Assembly (NCBI RefSeq): GCF_000445125.1
Contig: NZ_ATHL01000147.1
Coordinates: 1-51,003 of the forward strand
From: Novosphingobium lindaniclasticum LE124
GTDB lineage: Bacteria > Pseudomonadota > Alphaproteobacteria > Sphingomonadales > Sphingomonadaceae
Direction of reading: 5' to 3'
Length of the DNA: 51,003 bases
The notes under the pieces were generated by a model. That model saw only the letters and a program-made list of their open reading frames with translations, searched no databases and was not told the origin of the DNA. Position numbers and translations under genes: made by a program. Position 1 is the first letter of the stretch; the number at the start of each line of letters is the position of its first letter. Positions 32,059 through 42,309 of the stretch are shown one piece after another.

Positions 32059-35000
32059 TCAGATGATCGCCCGCTTCCGCAAACTGTCTTTCATGGTTTC
32101 GATCTCAGGCGAGACGCTTTTCCCACGATACGCGAGCGAGGTTTCGTGGCGAACAAAGGCACCTTCACGGGCAGCGCTGAGCCAGTTGAATGACCCGACA
32201 CAATAGACGTTGTTGTCGGCCATCACGATCTTGCTGTGCACGTCCTTCACTTCAACGACGATGGCACCGGCGCCTTCGAGGTTCTTTTTTGCGGCAGCAA
32301 AGCTCTCAATGGCGCCCTTGTCCTGCTTACTGCGCCAATCATTCAGAGCGCGGTCGGTATAGACCGTGACTGAGACGCCGGAGTTTGCGGCGGCCTCGAT
32401 GAGTGGAACGATCCGGGCACCCTGTAGCCCGCGATCCGTCAGCCACGGCGTGACGATGTGAATGTCGCTGCGGCATTTCTCCAGGACATCGCGCAAAAAG
32501 CCGTCGTGGGCATCGAGATCGGTGAGGTGCACCAGCCCTGCCTCGCGCGTGAGATCGGGCCGCTCAGGTGCGTCGAACAACAGCCGATTGCCTTCGTGCG
32601 CCAGGAGACGCTGCCTCAACCGGCCGCGCGGGCTGCCCGGCGCCGCTGAAGAGAAGCAGTCCATGTCGCCGAACACCAGGAAGCTGTTCATCGCGCGCGA
32701 GACCGCCACGTTGAGCATACTGGCCTTGGCGTCGATGAAACTGCCGTCCGAATGCTTCGAGTAGGTTGGCGAGAACAGGATTACCGGTCTTTGGCCGCCC
32801 TGGAAGGTATTGATCGTACCGATCGTCACATTGGCGCCGGCAAGGCTTTCCTGGCGTCCGAGCGCCGATGTGATGGCCCGGGCCTGACCTGCGAACGGTG
32901 TGACGATGCCGACGATGTCAGCGAGCGCCTTGCCGGGGTAGGCGGCCAGCAATTCCTCCTGACGATCGGCCAGCCAGCGGGCGATCGTCTCGGCCTCGAG
33001 AGCATTCCGGCGGCTGCCGCCAGCTATAGCATCGCAGCGACCGTCGATGTGAAGGTAGCCAAGGGCAGGGAGGCCGTCGCTTTTGCGGGCTTCCGATTTG
33101 AGCCCGCGTTTTGGCTGGAGTTTACCGCGATAGCAAAGGTCGTTGCAGTACCCGACGATCTCGTCGAAGCAACGCCGATGCTCGTAGAGCATCAGGCCGC
33201 GTTCGAGATCGGCATCTTGGTGATATCGGGACGCATGTTGCGCAACCCTCATAACGCTGCCCGACGACGCGGCGCGGCCTGTCTCGAGGAAGGCGGCCAG
33301 GTCCGGCCCATTGTCATCGCCGCCAATGAGGCCGGCCTGCCTCAGATTGCCGACATCGATCCGGCTAGGCACGCTCCAGATCGGCTCGATCTGGGCGGTG
33401 TCGCCAATGATCAGCGCGCGTTTGGCAAGAGCAAACGACGCCCCGGCAATTTCCGGGGTGACCTGTCCGGCTTCGTCGACGATCAGGAGATCGATCTGGC
33501 CATAGAGGTAATCCGGCAGAAAATCCCCGTCCTGGAACCGGCTTGCGCACAGCAGACGCGGCAGCATGTAGAATGTCGATACGGCACAGGGCGTGAGCTT
33601 CATGCGGCGTGCCCACCGCCCCGTCATCGGGATCCTGCCGGTTTTCTTCTGCTTGGCCGGAATGTCCGGATCGGTAGCCATGTCGAGCAGCCAGCGGCCT
33701 TCCCAATAGTGCGTTGTAGTCAGGAAGATCGGGAAGCGAAGCAGGCGATCCGCAGCCTCGTCGGCATCGGCAAGCGTCACGGAAGACGCTGCTTCCGGCG
33801 CAATCGAAAGCACCGAGAGGGTATTAGCCCAGATGCCGAGGGCGGTAGCTTCGCCGGCGATCGCTGCGTCAGCGCGGCCGAGAGCTGCAATACATTCGCC
33901 CACCGTCGCCTGCGCCTGAGCAACTTCAGCTCTCACCGATGACGAGATATCGCCCAGGCTTGTCCATTCGGGCAGAGGGCCGGACCAGTCTGAAGCAAGA
34001 GCTGTCCTGGCTGCGGCAAGCCGGCGCTTTGCCATAGAGGGGAGCCAGCCAAGCAAGGTGTGAAGAACCGGTTCGGACGCCTGGTGCCGGTCCCAGAGGC
34101 TCGAGATCGCTTGTGTCCGGTGCAGCTCTGCCTCGGCCGCTTCGAGAGTTTCAGCCCGATCGGCGCGCGCTTGGCGCGGATCTGCGCCTAGCTCGGCATG
34201 AACGGCCACCCGTGCTTGGAGCAGTGCCTCCCACGCAAGCTCGATCGCCGACAGCATCTGCGCCTGATCGGTCAACCGCTGGTGCAGCGCCGCGACGACG
34301 GTTGCGACGGTCAGTGGTTGAAGATGGGGGAACGCTTTTGCTGCCGCGTCGAGATAGGCAAGACGGCATTGCGCGACCTGATCGGCTTCCTCGAGGCGAT
34401 CGAAGAAGGCGGCAATCTGATAGGTCTTGGCAGCTTCGCTCTCGCGCCGCTTCGATGGAAAATAGGACCCGAAGCTGCGCAGGGCCGGAAGCCATCGCCC
34501 GGCGAAAGGCCCGGTGCCTTTGGCATAGTCGGCGCCGAACGCATCGAGAATATTGGTGACGGCCTGGTTGTTCGTCGATGTCGCAACGATCAGCGGTACT
34601 TCGCCTTGTTTCAGCGCTGCCTTTGCCCAGAGTGTAGCGATGACCGACAGGAGCATCGTTGTCTTGCCGGTGCCGGGCGGGCCGTTGACCGCGAGGACTT
34701 CGCCGTCCTCCGATGCTGTCAGGTGAGCAAGCGCCTCGCGCTGAGCGGGGGCCAGCGCATAGGTATCGCTTGAGTGGCCGAGGCGCTCCGCAAAACGCGA
34801 GTTTTGGGGGAGGCACGGCTCGGTGCGCTGCTCTTTCTGGCCGGCAAATGTAGCAAGAAGTGGGCCGAATGCGCTGTCCAGCTCGATCTGGTCGTAGAGC
34901 GCAAGGACATTGGCGGACATGCTGCCATGCCCGCCCGAGCGCTGGACATATCCGTGCGGCACGAGCTCGAAGCGTCGGTCTTCCTCAATCGCGGATGCGA

Positions 35001-35529
35001 CCCCTTCCATGAGGCCTTCGGCGTGCTCGACGTAGTCCTGCCATTGGCAGTCTTCGGACAGCGGGTGCGTGGTGACAAACGTGTCGAGCGCATCGATCGT
35101 GCCCACCGTAAACGCCATTCGGTGCAAGGGCTCGACAATGTCGCGCGGGACAACGCTGCTGACGGGACGGATGAGACGCCCGTCGCGGGTAACCGTCATC
35201 CGTGTCGCAACCGGCGTCACCACTTCCGGAAGGCTGCCGCGCTTCTGCCCGCGCTCGGTCCGGGAGGCAAAGACGAAGGGGCGCAGGATGATCGCACAGG
35301 TTTCATCCGGCGAGGCGTTAGCGCCGAACAGGGCGGCAACGAGATTTGAAGGGAGGCGGCCGGCGTTGAGGCTGGCGTGGTCGACGATTAGAAAATCGTC
35401 CGCGTCCTTTTGAGTGAACGCGCCGCGGCCCAGTTCTGCATCGGCCAGCGAATTGCGCCAGTACTTGGTAACCTTCTGAGTATCGCTCGTCATGATATGC
35501 CGCATGCCTTCGTGAGGCGGCATTGTCAT
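32059..35529 (-). CDS. SF1 helicase fused to a PLD nuclease domain (Mokosh type II-like defence protein)
   Basis: This protein of up to 1156 residues has a superfamily-1 (Upf1/DNA2-like) helicase core. Walker A is GPPGTGKT (283-290), Walker B is DEAG (685-688), and C-terminal helicase motifs include GIVTPFAGQ, TIGTINTFQGGQ and LNVAVSRAMNSFLVFGD. At the C-terminus (about 1010-1120) is a phospholipase-D-like domain with the HxK motif DVHSKIVMADN (His1098, Lys1100) and GSFNWLSAA. One chain with an SF1 RNA-helicase-like part plus PLD is the architecture of MkoC, the single protein of Mokosh type II anti-phage systems. The start is uncertain; ATGs at 35505 and 35493 are also possible. It lies opposite to the transfer genes, just upstream of traG. 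Confidence 0.8.
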   Translation of the reverse strand: MTMPPHEGMRHIMTSDTQKVTKYWRNSLADAELGRGAFTQKDADDFLIVDHASLNAGRLPSNLVAALFGANASPDETCAIILRPFVFASRTERGQKRGSLPEVVTPVATRMTVTRDGRLIRPVSSVVPRDIVEPLHRMAFTVGTIDALDTFVTTHPLSEDCQWQDYVEHAEGLMEGVASAIEEDRRFELVPHGYVQRSGGHGSMSANVLALYDQIELDSAFGPLLATFAGQKEQRTEPCLPQNSRFAERLGHSSDTYALAPAQREALAHLTASEDGEVLAVNGPPGTGKTTMLLSVIATLWAKAALKQGEVPLIVATSTNNQAVTNILDAFGADYAKGTGPFAGRWLPALRSFGSYFPSKRRESEAAKTYQIAAFFDRLEEADQVAQCRLAYLDAAAKAFPHLQPLTVATVVAALHQRLTDQAQMLSAIELAWEALLQARVAVHAELGADPRQARADRAETLEAAEAELHRTQAISSLWDRHQASEPVLHTLLGWLPSMAKRRLAAARTALASDWSGPLPEWTSLGDISSSVRAEVAQAQATVGECIAALGRADAAIAGEATALGIWANTLSVLSIAPEAASSVTLADADEAADRLLRFPIFLTTTHYWEGRWLLDMATDPDIPAKQKKTGRIPMTGRWARRMKLTPCAVSTFYMLPRLLCASRFQDGDFLPDYLYGQIDLLIVDEAGQVTPEIAGASFALAKRALIIGDTAQIEPIWSVPSRIDVGNLRQAGLIGGDDNGPDLAAFLETGRAASSGSVMRVAQHASRYHQDADLERGLMLYEHRRCFDEIVGYCNDLCYRGKLQPKRGLKSEARKSDGLPALGYLHIDGRCDAIAGGSRRNALEAETIARWLADRQEELLAAYPGKALADIVGIVTPFAGQARAITSALGRQESLAGANVTIGTINTFQGGQRPVILFSPTYSKHSDGSFIDAKASMLNVAVSRAMNSFLVFGDMDCFSSAAPGSPRGRLRQRLLAHEGNRLLFDAPERPDLTREAGLVHLTDLDAHDGFLRDVLEKCRSDIHIVTPWLTDRGLQGARIVPLIEAAANSGVSVTVYTDRALNDWRSKQDKGAIESFAAAKKNLEGAGAIVVEVKDVHSKIVMADNNVYCVGSFNWLSAAREGAFVRHETSLAYRGKSVSPEIETMKDSLRKRAII

Positions 35530-35762
35530 GATTAATATCGCGTAATCAACCGGCAGATCATCCGCTCATCCAATACGATGCGGAATTGGGCGCCTTTATC
35601 GACTCGCTCATCGCGGCCGCAACGGCAAAAAAGCGTCTGCCGGTTTTGAAGTGCACCCGAAAGACACCTGGGTGCACCGGACAGGGACTGTGATCTCTCG
35701 CGGATTTCCGGGAGTCTTGCCCCGACGCCGCCGGATGCGATCCGCGGTGTGCGGAGGCTATC

Positions 35763-37829
35763 ATGACACCGACAAAACTCCTCATCGGACAGATGATGGT
35801 CGTGTTTGCGATCGTCCTTGTCGGTGTCTGGCTGGCAACCCAGTGGGCGGCGGCTGAACTCGCCTACCAGCCCGAGCTGGGCAGCCCCTGGTTCGTTCTG
35901 CTGGGGCGCAGGATCTACGCGCCTTGGGCGATCTTCATCTGGTGGTTCGAGTTCGATGCCTACGCTCCGGTCGTGTTCGACAAGGCGGGCGGCATTGCGG
36001 CTTCCAGTGGACTGGTCGGCTGCGCGGCGGCGATCGCCGGTTCGGTATGGCGCGCGCGGCAGCGCAGCAATGTCACCACGTACGGATCGGCGCGCTGGGC
36101 GAGCCGCAAGGATATCCGCAAGGCCGGGCTCCTGGCCGAGGAGGGCGTGTTTCTGGGCCGGGTGGGCACCGATTACCTGCGCCACGATGGTCCTGAACAT
36201 GTGATGGCCTTTGCGCCGACGCGTTCGGGCAAGGGCGTAGGTCTCGTCATTCCGACGCTGCTGGGCTGGTCGGGTTCTGCGGTCATTCACGACATCAAGG
36301 GCGAGAACTGGCAACTGACCGCCGGCTGGCGGGCGCGTTTCTCGCATTGCTTGCTGTTCAATCCCACGGATGCACGCTCGGCGCGCTACAATCCGCTCCT
36401 GGAAGTGCGCCGCGGCATTCACGAAGTCCGCGATGTTCAGAACATTGCCGATATTCTCGTCGATCCGGAAGGTGCGCTGGAACGTCGCAGCCACTGGGAG
36501 AAGACCAGTCACTCGCTTCTGGTCGGCGCGATCCTCCACGTTCTCTATGCGGAGGAAGAGAAGACGCTCGCACGGGTCGCCACTTTCCTGTCCGATCCGG
36601 CGCGCAGCTTCGCGAACACGCTCCATGCGATGATGTCGACGAACCATCTGGGGACGCTGGAAGCACCGCTGGTCCATCCGGTCGTGGCATCGGCCGCGCG
36701 GGAAGTGCTCAACAAGTCCGTCAACGAGCGCTCCGGTGTGCTTTCGACGGCCATGTCGTTCCTGGGACTTTACCGCGATCCGACGGTTTCGGCGGTGACG
36801 GCGGCTTCCGATTGGCGGATTGCCGACCTCGTCGATGGGAAATACCCGGCCTCGCTCTATCTGGTGGTTCCGCCCTCGGACATCAGCCGCACCAAGCCGC
36901 TGATCCGCCTGATCCTCAATCAGATCGGCCGCCGCCTTACCGAGGAACTGCGGTTCGAGCATGGTTCCGCTCACTCAGACGCGGGCCGGCATCGGCTGCT
37001 CATGATGCTCGACGAGTTTCCCGCTCTCGGCCGCCTCGACTTCTTCGAAACCAGTCTCGCCTTCCTCGCCGGGTATGGTGTCCGCGTCTTCCTGATCGCG
37101 CAGAGCCTCAACCAGATCGAAAAGGCCTACGGCGAGCACAACTCCATCCTCGACAATTGCCACGTGCGGGTCGCGTTTGCGACCAACGACGAGCGTACGG
37201 CCAAGCGCCTGTCCGATGCTCTGGGAACTGCGACCGAGCAGCGCGCCATGCGCAACTATGCCGGGCACCGGCTCGCGCCCTGGCTCTCGCATGTCATGGT
37301 CAGCCGCCAGGAAACGGCCCGCGCCCTGCTGACGCCGGGTGAAGTCATGCAGCTCGATCCGCGCGAGGAACTTGTGCTTGCATCGGGCACCCCGCCAATC
37401 CGGGCCAGCAAGTTGCGCTACTTCGAGGAGCCCGCTTTTGCCGAGCGTGTGATCGCGTCGCCGCAGCTGAGTACCAAAGGCTACGCCGATGCGCCGCCGG
37501 CGCGGAAAGATGACTGGTCCGGGCAGGTTCGCGGCACCGACGACCGATTGGCACCGCCTGCCAGCGAATTCGTGGAAGAGGAGCCGCAAGGCAAGAAGGT
37601 GGTCACCGGCGGTGTGGAACGGGCGCGTACGGTCGAACCCGAAGCTGAAATCGATGCGCCTCCTCAGGAATCGCAAGTCGCCAGCGATCCGCTCGGCCTC
37701 ACGGCGGATGACGACGATCCCGCATCGGACAAGCGCGTGCTCGACCAGGCAGCGCAGCAGCGGCTTGTGCGCGTCACCTATGCGCTGGGCTCCGCCGAGC
37801 GCGGCGACCAGTTCGACCTGGAGCTCTGA
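35763..37829 (+). CDS. traG: TraG/VirD4-type conjugative coupling protein
   Basis: This 688-residue inner-membrane ATPase brings the relaxosome to the secretion channel. Transmembrane segments lie in the first 100 residues (MMVVFAIVLVGVWLATQWAA and a second near 80-95). Walker A is APTRSGKG (151-158) and Walker B is LLMMLDEFPALGRL. The C-terminus is acidic. GGAGG lies seven bases before the ATG. It heads a plus-strand operon that runs without a real break to 47857, and the next gene begins two bases after its stop. Confidence 0.94.
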   Translation: MTPTKLLIGQMMVVFAIVLVGVWLATQWAAAELAYQPELGSPWFVLLGRRIYAPWAIFIWWFEFDAYAPVVFDKAGGIAASSGLVGCAAAIAGSVWRARQRSNVTTYGSARWASRKDIRKAGLLAEEGVFLGRVGTDYLRHDGPEHVMAFAPTRSGKGVGLVIPTLLGWSGSAVIHDIKGENWQLTAGWRARFSHCLLFNPTDARSARYNPLLEVRRGIHEVRDVQNIADILVDPEGALERRSHWEKTSHSLLVGAILHVLYAEEEKTLARVATFLSDPARSFANTLHAMMSTNHLGTLEAPLVHPVVASAAREVLNKSVNERSGVLSTAMSFLGLYRDPTVSAVTAASDWRIADLVDGKYPASLYLVVPPSDISRTKPLIRLILNQIGRRLTEELRFEHGSAHSDAGRHRLLMMLDEFPALGRLDFFETSLAFLAGYGVRVFLIAQSLNQIEKAYGEHNSILDNCHVRVAFATNDERTAKRLSDALGTATEQRAMRNYAGHRLAPWLSHVMVSRQETARALLTPGEVMQLDPREELVLASGTPPIRASKLRYFEEPAFAERVIASPQLSTKGYADAPPARKDDWSGQVRGTDDRLAPPASEFVEEEPQGKKVVTGGVERARTVEPEAEIDAPPQESQVASDPLGLTADDDDPASDKRVLDQAAQQRLVRVTYALGSAERGDQFDLEL

Positions 37830-37831
37830 AC

Positions 37832-38230
37832 ATGACGAACAAGGTACGCTATCAACTGTTCCTGCCCGAGCCGCTCAGCGCCCGCCTCCTCGAGGAAGCA
37901 AATCGGCCGGGCGTCACCAAGTCGGATATTCTGGTCCAGGCACTGACGGTCTGGCTTGACCGGCGCGGCAGGAAAGAACTCGATGATCGCTTCGGGCGCC
38001 GTCTCGACCGGATAGCCGAACTTCTCGATCGCCTCCTGCGCGACAGCCACATCGAACTCGAGACGTTGGCGCTCTTCATCCGCTATGAACTGGCGATCAA
38101 TCCGCCGCTTGCAGAAAACGACGCTGCAGGCCGCGCCGCGGGTTCGCTGCGCTTCGAGGCGTTCCTGTCTCAGGTTGCGCGGCAGGTGGGGCAGGGCAAG
38201 CGCACGCTTGATCAGGATGGCGGGCGATGA
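37832..38230 (+). CDS. CopG/ribbon-helix-helix-like protein of the trb operon
   Basis: This 132-residue protein starts with a ribbon-helix-helix region (YQLFLPEPLSARLLEEAN, then GVTKSDILVQALTVWLDRR). A helical C-terminal part follows. It sits between traG and trbB, overlaps trbB by four bases, and is a constant member of this trb operon type. It is probably a DNA-binding regulator of the operon; no target is known. Confidence 0.85.
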   Translation: MTNKVRYQLFLPEPLSARLLEEANRPGVTKSDILVQALTVWLDRRGRKELDDRFGRRLDRIAELLDRLLRDSHIELETLALFIRYELAINPPLAENDAAGRAAGSLRFEAFLSQVARQVGQGKRTLDQDGGR

Positions 38231-39228
38231 CCGGCGACGAAGCCGCCGCGCGCCGCCGCGCGATGCTGCGGACCGCCATGGGCCCGGCAATCGAGACGGC
38301 ACTCGGCGATCCGCGCGTCATCGAGATCATGGTCAATCCCGACGGTGCGCTTCGTGTCGATGTTCTCGGCCAGGGCAGGGTGGATACCGACGTACGCCTC
38401 GCGCCCGATCAGGTCGAGCGCATCATCCGTCTTGTCGCCAGCCATGCCCGCGCCGAAGTCCACGCTGACAGTCCGATCGTCTCCGCCGAGCTTCCTCCCC
38501 ACGGCGAGGGCGCCGGGGAGCGTTTCGAAGGCGTGCTGCCGCCGGTTTCGCTGGCGCCGTGCTTTTCGATCCGCAAACCGGCCGAGCGCATCCATACGCT
38601 CACCGACTATGTGGCGGACGGCATCATGACGCCGGAGGCGGCCGAGATCCTTCGCACGGCGGTGCTGGACCGCCGCAACATACTGGTCGTCGGCGGCACC
38701 AGCTCCGGAAAGACCACACTCGCCAACGCGTTGCTTGCCGAGATGGCCGTACTCGACGAGCGGGTGATGCTGATCGAGGACACGCGCGAGCTCCAGTGCC
38801 CGGCGCCCGATACGGTCGCTCTGCGCACGCGCCAGGGCGTAGCGACGATCGCTGATCTGGTTCGCTCGACCCTGCGCCTGCGCCCTGACCGTATTATCGT
38901 CGGCGAAGTCCGCGGGCCCGAAGCGCTCGACATGCTCAAGGCCTGGAACACAGGGCATCCGGGCGGCATCGCGACGATCCATGCCAACGGTGCGTCCGCG
39001 GCGCTGCACCGGCTTGAAGGTCTCGTGCAGGAGGCGGTGGTCACAGTGCCGCGATATCTCATTGCCGAGGCTGTCGATCTCATCGTCGTGATCTCGGGGC
39101 GCGGCCTTGCTCGCCGGATTTCCGCCATCGCCACTCTCGACGGTTTCGACCCGGCCAGCGGCGACTACCGTCTTCACGAGCTGTGCTTCCCGGCCACCGG
39201 CTTCCCTTCCAGCAGCAAAGGAAAATGA
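38227..39228 (+). CDS. trbB: TrbB, VirB11-like secretion ATPase
   Basis: This 333-residue hexameric ATPase of the type IV secretion system carries Walker A GGTSSGKTT (156-164), the Asp box LIEDTREL, and the Walker B/His box region RPDRIIVGEVRGPEALDML with GHPGGIATIHAN. It powers pilus assembly and substrate passage from the cytoplasmic side. It starts inside the previous gene (ATGA overlap), and trbC follows after four bases. Confidence 0.95.
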   Translation: MTGDEAAARRRAMLRTAMGPAIETALGDPRVIEIMVNPDGALRVDVLGQGRVDTDVRLAPDQVERIIRLVASHARAEVHADSPIVSAELPPHGEGAGERFEGVLPPVSLAPCFSIRKPAERIHTLTDYVADGIMTPEAAEILRTAVLDRRNILVVGGTSSGKTTLANALLAEMAVLDERVMLIEDTRELQCPAPDTVALRTRQGVATIADLVRSTLRLRPDRIIVGEVRGPEALDMLKAWNTGHPGGIATIHANGASAALHRLEGLVQEAVVTVPRYLIAEAVDLIVVISGRGLARRISAIATLDGFDPASGDYRLHELCFPATGFPSSSKGK

Positions 39229-39232
39229 ACCC

Positions 39233-39586
39233 ATGAAGACATCACGACTTCGTCGCTTCGGTCTGCGCCCCGAACCACGGACAGCACTCCTCGGGGCAAG
39301 CGCGATCGCGGTATCGCTGATGGTCCCGGTGCAAACCTGGGCTGCCGGCTCCGGCATGCCTTGGGAGGAGCCGCTCGAGCAGGTTCTGGAATCCGTGCAG
39401 GGTCCCGTCGCCAAGATCATTGCGGTCATCATCATCATCGCCACGGGTTTGACACTGGCGTTCGGTGAGACCTCGGGTGGCTTCCGCCGACTGATCCAGA
39501 TCGTCTTTGGTCTTTCAATCGCCTTTGCCGCCTCGAGCTTCTTCCTCTCGTTCTTCAGCTTCGGCGGGGGAGCGCTGATCGCATGA
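39233..39586 (+). CDS. trbC: TrbC, VirB2-like conjugative pilin
   Basis: This 117-residue prepilin has a long leader of about 36 residues ending TWAAG. Two hydrophobic helices follow (AKIIAVIIIIATGLTLAFG and IQIVFGLSIAFAASSFFLSF), the VirB2/TrbC layout. Processing and perhaps cyclisation by the TraF-like peptidase at 26743 is expected. The start at 39233 was chosen for the signal sequence. Its stop overlaps trbD. Confidence 0.92.
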   Translation: MKTSRLRRFGLRPEPRTALLGASAIAVSLMVPVQTWAAGSGMPWEEPLEQVLESVQGPVAKIIAVIIIIATGLTLAFGETSGGFRRLIQIVFGLSIAFAASSFFLSFFSFGGGALIA

Positions 39587-39855
39587 GCGGGGCCGGCCAG
39601 CACATCGAAGGCTTCGAGGTCCCGATCCATGTGAGCCTCGGCGCGCCGATCCTTCTGGGCGGTGCTCCGCGCGGGATCGCCATCGTCAACGGCACGCTCG
39701 CCATGGCTGTCGGGCTCGGGCTCCAGCAATGGCTGGCCGGCCTCTTCATCTGGGCGGCGGGGCATAGCCTCGCTGTCCTCGCGGCCCGGCGAGACCCCGA
39801 GTTCGCGCCTGTCCTGCTCCGCCACTTGCGCCAGAAAGGATATCTCGCGTGCTAA
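39583..39855 (+). CDS. trbD: TrbD, VirB3-like inner-membrane protein
   Basis: This 90-residue protein has one hydrophobic hairpin (GIAIVNGTLAMAVGLGLQQWL, given in two overlapping helices, then LFIWAAGHSLAVLAA) and the VirB3 motif IHVSLGAPILLGGAPR. It overlaps trbC by four bases and trbE by seven. VirB3 proteins work with the VirB4 ATPase, encoded next. Confidence 0.9.
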   Translation: MSGAGQHIEGFEVPIHVSLGAPILLGGAPRGIAIVNGTLAMAVGLGLQQWLAGLFIWAAGHSLAVLAARRDPEFAPVLLRHLRQKGYLAC

Positions 39856-42287
39856 ATCTCTCCGAATATCGCAGCAAGGCCGGACGCCTCGCCGACCATC
39901 TGCCCTGGGCAGCGCTGGTTGCACCCGGGGTTGTGCTCAACAAGGACGGCAGCTTCCTGCGGGTGCTCGCCTTTCGTGGCCCGGATATGGAATCGGCGAC
40001 CGAAGCCGAACTCGTTTCGATCGCGGCGCGCGCCAACAATGTGCTGCGCCGGTTCGGCTCGGGATGGGCGCTGTTCTTCGAGGCCGAGCGCCGCGAAGCG
40101 GCCGTCTACCCCGACGATCCCTTTCCCGACGCGGCAAGTTGGCTGGTCGACCGCGAACGCCGTGCCGCCTTCCTTTCCGAGGGCAAGCATTACGAGAGTG
40201 CCTATTTTCTGACCCTGACCTGGCTGCCGCCGGCCGACAGCGAGGATGCCGCAGGGCGCCGGCTTGTCGAGCGCGCCGACGATGAGAAGGGCCGCGATTG
40301 GCGCGCTTCGCTCGCAGGCTTCATTGCCGAGACCGACCGCGCGCTCGATCTGTTCGACGGCTTCATGCCGGAGATCCGTGCACTCGATAGCGCGGAGCTG
40401 CTCACCTACCTGCACTCGACGATCTCGGATCGCCGGCATCCGGTGCGCGTGCCTGCAACCCCGATGTATCTCGACGGGCTCCTCGTCGACACGCCGCTGG
40501 TGGGCGGGCTCGAGCCAATGCTGGGTGATCGGCACATCTGCACGATCTCGGTGCTCGGATTCCCGAACGTCAGCCGGCCGGGACTTCTGGATGCGCTCAA
40601 CCACCAGGACTTTGCCTATCGCTGGGTCACACGGTTCATTGCGCTCGACAAGTCGGAAGCCACCAAGGTCCTGACCAGCCTGCGCCGGCAATGGTTCAAC
40701 AAGCGCAAGTCGCTCACCGCCATGCTGCGCGAGGTGATGTACAACACGCCGACGCAGCTTCTCGACAGCGACGCCGGAAACAAAGTCGCCGATGCCGATC
40801 TCGCGCTCCAAGCACTCGGAGGCGATCATGTCGCCTTCGGCTACCTGACGACGACGATCACGGTCAGCGACATCGACCGCAGCGCCGTCGAAGCCAAGAT
40901 GCGGCAGGTCGAGCGTGTGCTGGGTGGTCTCGGCTTCACCACCATCCGCGAACGGGTCAACGCAGTTGAAGCCTGGCTGTCTTCGCTTCCGGGGCACGTC
41001 TACGCCAATGTTCGCCAGCCGCTGGTGCATACCCTCAATCTTGCCCACCTCATGCCGCAGTCTGCGGTCTGGGCTGGACCTGCGGTCAACGATCATCTGC
41101 GCGGCTCGGCGTTGCTCCATGCCAAGACGTCGGGATCAACGCCGTTCCGGCTTTCGAACCACGTCGGCGATGTCGGGCACATGTTTGTTGCCGGGCCGAC
41201 CGGTGCCGGCAAATCCGTCTTGCTGGCGCTGATGATCCTGCAGTTCCGCCGTTATCCCGGCGCACAGGTCTATGTGTTCGACAAGGGCCTGTCCGCGCGC
41301 GCGGCGGTACTCGCCTGCGGCGGCGCGCATCATGCACTTGGGCTTGGCAGTGAAGCGGGCGCGCTGGCCTTCCAGCCCCTGCGCGAGATCGATGACCCGG
41401 CGCAGCGCGCTTGGGCAGCTGACTGGATCGGTGCGATCCTCGTGCAGGAAAATGTGGTCGTCACACCGGAGGTGAAGGACCAGGTCTGGCTGGCGCTGGG
41501 AAGCCTCGCGAGCGCACCGCCGGCGGAACGCACGATCACGGGGCTGACGCTGCTGCTGCAATCGAAGGCCCTGCGGATGGCGCTAGGTCCGTACACGATC
41601 GACGGACCATATGGTGGTCTGCTCGATGCCTCGGAAAGCTCGCTCCATCTTGCGGACCTACAGTGCTTCGAGACCGAGGCTCTGATGGGGCATGCATCTG
41701 CCATCGTTCCTGTGCTGACGTACCTGTTCCACCGGCTCGAGGAGCGTTTCGACGGCCGGCCGACCATGCTGGTGCTCGACGAGGCCTGGATATTCCTCGA
41801 CCATCCGCTCTTTGCGGCGCGCATCCGTGAGTGGCTCAAGGTCCTGCGCAAGCGCAATGTTGCGGTGCTGTTTGCCACGCAGAGCCTGGCCGACATCGCT
41901 GGCTCGCCGATCGCGCCAGCGCTCATCGAAAGCTGCCCGCAGCGCATCCTCCTGCCCAATGACCGTGCGGTCGAGCCGCAGAGCCGCGAGATCTACGAGC
42001 GCTTCGGTCTCAGCGAACGGCAAATCGAGCTGATCGCCCGCTCGACGCCGAAGCGCCACTACTACCTGCAATCGGCCCGGGGGAACCGGCTGTTCGAATT
42101 GGGGCTGGGCGATGTGGCGCTGGCGCTGTGCGGCAGTTCCGACCCGGCGACGCAGGCCCGGATCGATGCGGTGCTTGCCGAACATGGCCGCGACGAATTC
42201 TTCGCCCGTTTCCTCGCGGGAACGCACGCTGCCTGGGCGGCCGATCTGATCGGGACATACCCCGGACCGAGCGCCGGGAGCCTGTGA
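39849..42287 (+). CDS. trbE: TrbE, VirB4-like secretion ATPase
   Basis: This 812-residue protein starts at GTG. The N-terminal CagE/TrbE/VirB domain is followed by the ATPase domain with Walker A GPTGAGKS (449-456) and Walker B in TMLVLDEAWIFLDHP. FATQSLADIAGSP is a typical VirB4 motif. It is the largest energiser of the channel and anchors the inner-membrane complex with TrbD. Confidence 0.95.
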   Translation: MLNLSEYRSKAGRLADHLPWAALVAPGVVLNKDGSFLRVLAFRGPDMESATEAELVSIAARANNVLRRFGSGWALFFEAERREAAVYPDDPFPDAASWLVDRERRAAFLSEGKHYESAYFLTLTWLPPADSEDAAGRRLVERADDEKGRDWRASLAGFIAETDRALDLFDGFMPEIRALDSAELLTYLHSTISDRRHPVRVPATPMYLDGLLVDTPLVGGLEPMLGDRHICTISVLGFPNVSRPGLLDALNHQDFAYRWVTRFIALDKSEATKVLTSLRRQWFNKRKSLTAMLREVMYNTPTQLLDSDAGNKVADADLALQALGGDHVAFGYLTTTITVSDIDRSAVEAKMRQVERVLGGLGFTTIRERVNAVEAWLSSLPGHVYANVRQPLVHTLNLAHLMPQSAVWAGPAVNDHLRGSALLHAKTSGSTPFRLSNHVGDVGHMFVAGPTGAGKSVLLALMILQFRRYPGAQVYVFDKGLSARAAVLACGGAHHALGLGSEAGALAFQPLREIDDPAQRAWAADWIGAILVQENVVVTPEVKDQVWLALGSLASAPPAERTITGLTLLLQSKALRMALGPYTIDGPYGGLLDASESSLHLADLQCFETEALMGHASAIVPVLTYLFHRLEERFDGRPTMLVLDEAWIFLDHPLFAARIREWLKVLRKRNVAVLFATQSLADIAGSPIAPALIESCPQRILLPNDRAVEPQSREIYERFGLSERQIELIARSTPKRHYYLQSARGNRLFELGLGDVALALCGSSDPATQARIDAVLAEHGRDEFFARFLAGTHAAWAADLIGTYPGPSAGSL

Positions 42288-42309
42288 CACCAAACTGAAG
42301 GAGAATGTG

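Noticed and set aside
35532..36974. Long minus-strand frame opposite traG
   Set aside because: Arg-rich shadow of the traG codon pattern with no motif of its own; traG on the plus strand is unambiguous.
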